Shown: piece after piece, positions 11,901-12,870 of the stretch
Position numbering within the stretch: position 1 is the first letter of the stretch
How the letters are laid out: every line of letters starts with the position of its first letter
DNA from: JANXVV01 sp038230975
GTDB lineage: Bacteria; Planctomycetota; Phycisphaerae; Tepidisphaerales; Tepidisphaeraceae
Length of the DNA: 12,870 nt
Direction of reading: 5' to 3'
NCBI GenBank assembly: GCA_038230975.1
Contig: JBBRMF010000148.1
Span: 1 to 12,870, forward strand
Made by a program: the position numbers and the translations under genes
The notes under the pieces: generated by a model
Databases searched by the model: none
What the model saw: only the letters and a program-made list of their open reading frames with translations
What the model was told of the DNA's origin: nothing

Positions 11901-12870
11901 GCCTTCTCCTTTGCCGCCGCCTCAGCCTTCGGTTTGACCTCTGCTTTGGTCTCGGGCTTGGATTCGGTTTTAGACTTCGCTTCAGGTTTGGCTTGGGGCT
12001 TAGGCTCCGGCTTTGGCTCCGGCTTTGGCTTGGGTTGGAAGCCGGCGAGCGCTTTGCGGGCAATCTCGAGGATCGCGTTGCGGTCATCGTCGCTCAACTT
12101 GTCGGCCGTCTGGAATCGCCCGGAGATCTCCGCTGGAATACTCGCCGCGGCAGCCTCCACCGCGTGCTCGGCATCGGTCATCTTTTCAAGCGGAACGGGG
12201 TCGAAAAGTTTGGCCGTGAGCGCGAGGAGAACAGTGATCTGCGCGGGCACGGAGACCGGAGCGAATTGCGGCTGCTTCAGGCAAGCGCGAATGCGTCGAC
12301 CATGGTCGATGCTCTTGCGAGTATTTTCATCCAGGCGCGCACCGAATCGCGCGAATGTCTCAAGTTCTTCAAACTGCGCGTAAGCGAGTTTGAGATCGCC
12401 CGCCACCGCGCGATACGCCGCGCGCTGCGCCTTGCCGCCGACGCGGGAAACTGATTTGCCGACATCGACCGCCGGCAGCACGCCGAGTTCGAACAGTGAT
12501 GGCGACAGGTATATCTGCCCATCCGTGATGGAGATCAGGTTAGTCGGTATGTATGCGGAAATGTCCTGCGCTTCGGTCTCGATGATCGGCAGAGCGGTAA
12601 GCGATCCGCCACCGAGCTCCTTGCGCAGATGGGTGGCGCGTTCGAGCAGGCGAGAGTGGATGTAGAAGATGTCGCCGGGAAAGGCTTCGCGACCGGGCGG
12701 TCGGCGGAGGAGGAGCGAAAGTTCGCGATAAGCGCGGGCGTGCTGTGTGAGATCGTCGTAAACGATCAGCACGTCACGACCGGATTCCATGAAATGTTCC
12801 GCGATGCTGGTGGCGGCGTAGGGTGTGATGTACGCAAGGCCAGGCGCGTCGTTGCCTTCCGCGACAACGA
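11897..12870 (-). CDS. atpA: F1 ATPase alpha subunit, 5' end beyond window, with Lys/Pro/Glu-rich tail
   Basis: The frame is open from the right edge to the TGA at 11897-11899: about 324 codons of the C-terminal part of alpha. Visible are EGNDAPGLAYITPYAATSIAE, the ATPase block VLIVYDDLTQHARAYRELSLLLRRPPGREAFPGD, LLERA, LTALPIIETEAQDISAYIPTNLISITDGQI, and the helical C-terminal domain. The Walker A lysine region lies outside the window. Alpha alternates with beta in the F1 hexamer and carries the non-catalytic nucleotide sites. After the normal end of the domain (KALAGFQ) a 46-47-residue tail follows (11900-12040), made almost only of Lys, Pro, Glu and Ala in KPEP/KPQAKPEAK-like repeats. I know of no such tail in usual alpha subunits. 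It overlaps atpG by 4 bp. Confidence 0.95.
   Translation of the reverse strand, partial: VVAEGNDAPGLAYITPYAATSIAEHFMESGRDVLIVYDDLTQHARAYRELSLLLRRPPGREAFPGDIFYIHSRLLERATHLRKELGGGSLTALPIIETEAQDISAYIPTNLISITDGQIYLSPSLFELGVLPAVDVGKSVSRVGGKAQRAAYRAVAGDLKLAYAQFEELETFARFGARLDENTRKSIDHGRRIRACLKQPQFAPVSVPAQITVLLALTAKLFDPVPLEKMTDAEHAVEAAAASIPAEISGRFQTADKLSDDDRNAILEIARKALAGFQPKPKPEPKPEPKPQAKPEAKSKTESKPETKAEVKPKAEAAAKEKA

Overview
The window looks like a chromosomal piece of a planctomycete (phylum Planctomycetota) or a close relative. This rests on gene content: a Tat-exported DUF1501 protein, a DUF2760 gene paired with an unusual Hsp70, and an F1 alpha-gamma pair with no beta gene after it, the order seen in the alternate (N-type) F1Fo ATPase. 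Base composition is moderately GC-rich, and Shine-Dalgarno sites are absent in front of several genes. No rRNA, complete tRNA, CRISPR array or insertion sequence is visible.

Layout. Positions 1-2021 (minus) hold a DUF2760 gene followed by an Hsp70-family gene that runs off the left edge, with a long palindromic hairpin between them. A divergent NifU-type Fe-S protein (2154-2420, plus) has a near-consensus sigma70 promoter placed so that its mRNA should be leaderless. Positions 2448-4207 (minus) carry a sugar-nucleotide epimerase and an MsrQ-like haem membrane protein, and the divergent DUF1501 gene lies at 4317-5720 (plus). After a second palindromic hairpin comes a flagellin (5915-7315, minus). 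Its leader has two small hairpins that display GGA in the loop, one of them covering the ribosome binding site, as in CsrA-controlled flagellin mRNAs. Positions 7440-8680 contain no convincing intact gene but hold a coding-like remnant and the 3' half of a tRNA-Arg(CCG), probably an integration scar.

From 8681 to the right edge everything is on the minus strand: an ATPase operon end (atpA partial, then atpG), a 260-bp array of thirteen 20-bp units, then a class I fructose-bisphosphate aldolase translationally coupled to a PPK2-type polyphosphate kinase. The PPK2 gene is interrupted by an in-frame amber codon at codon 44. Together these genes suggest an energy-metabolism block (ion-driven ATPase, glycolysis, polyphosphate). 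Its left border may coincide with the tRNA scar.

The items most worth following up are the 20-bp phased array, the amber codon in PPK2, the dual CsrA-like hairpins on flagellin, and the tRNA-Arg half as a possible island edge. All family calls are from reading the protein sequences; no database search was run.
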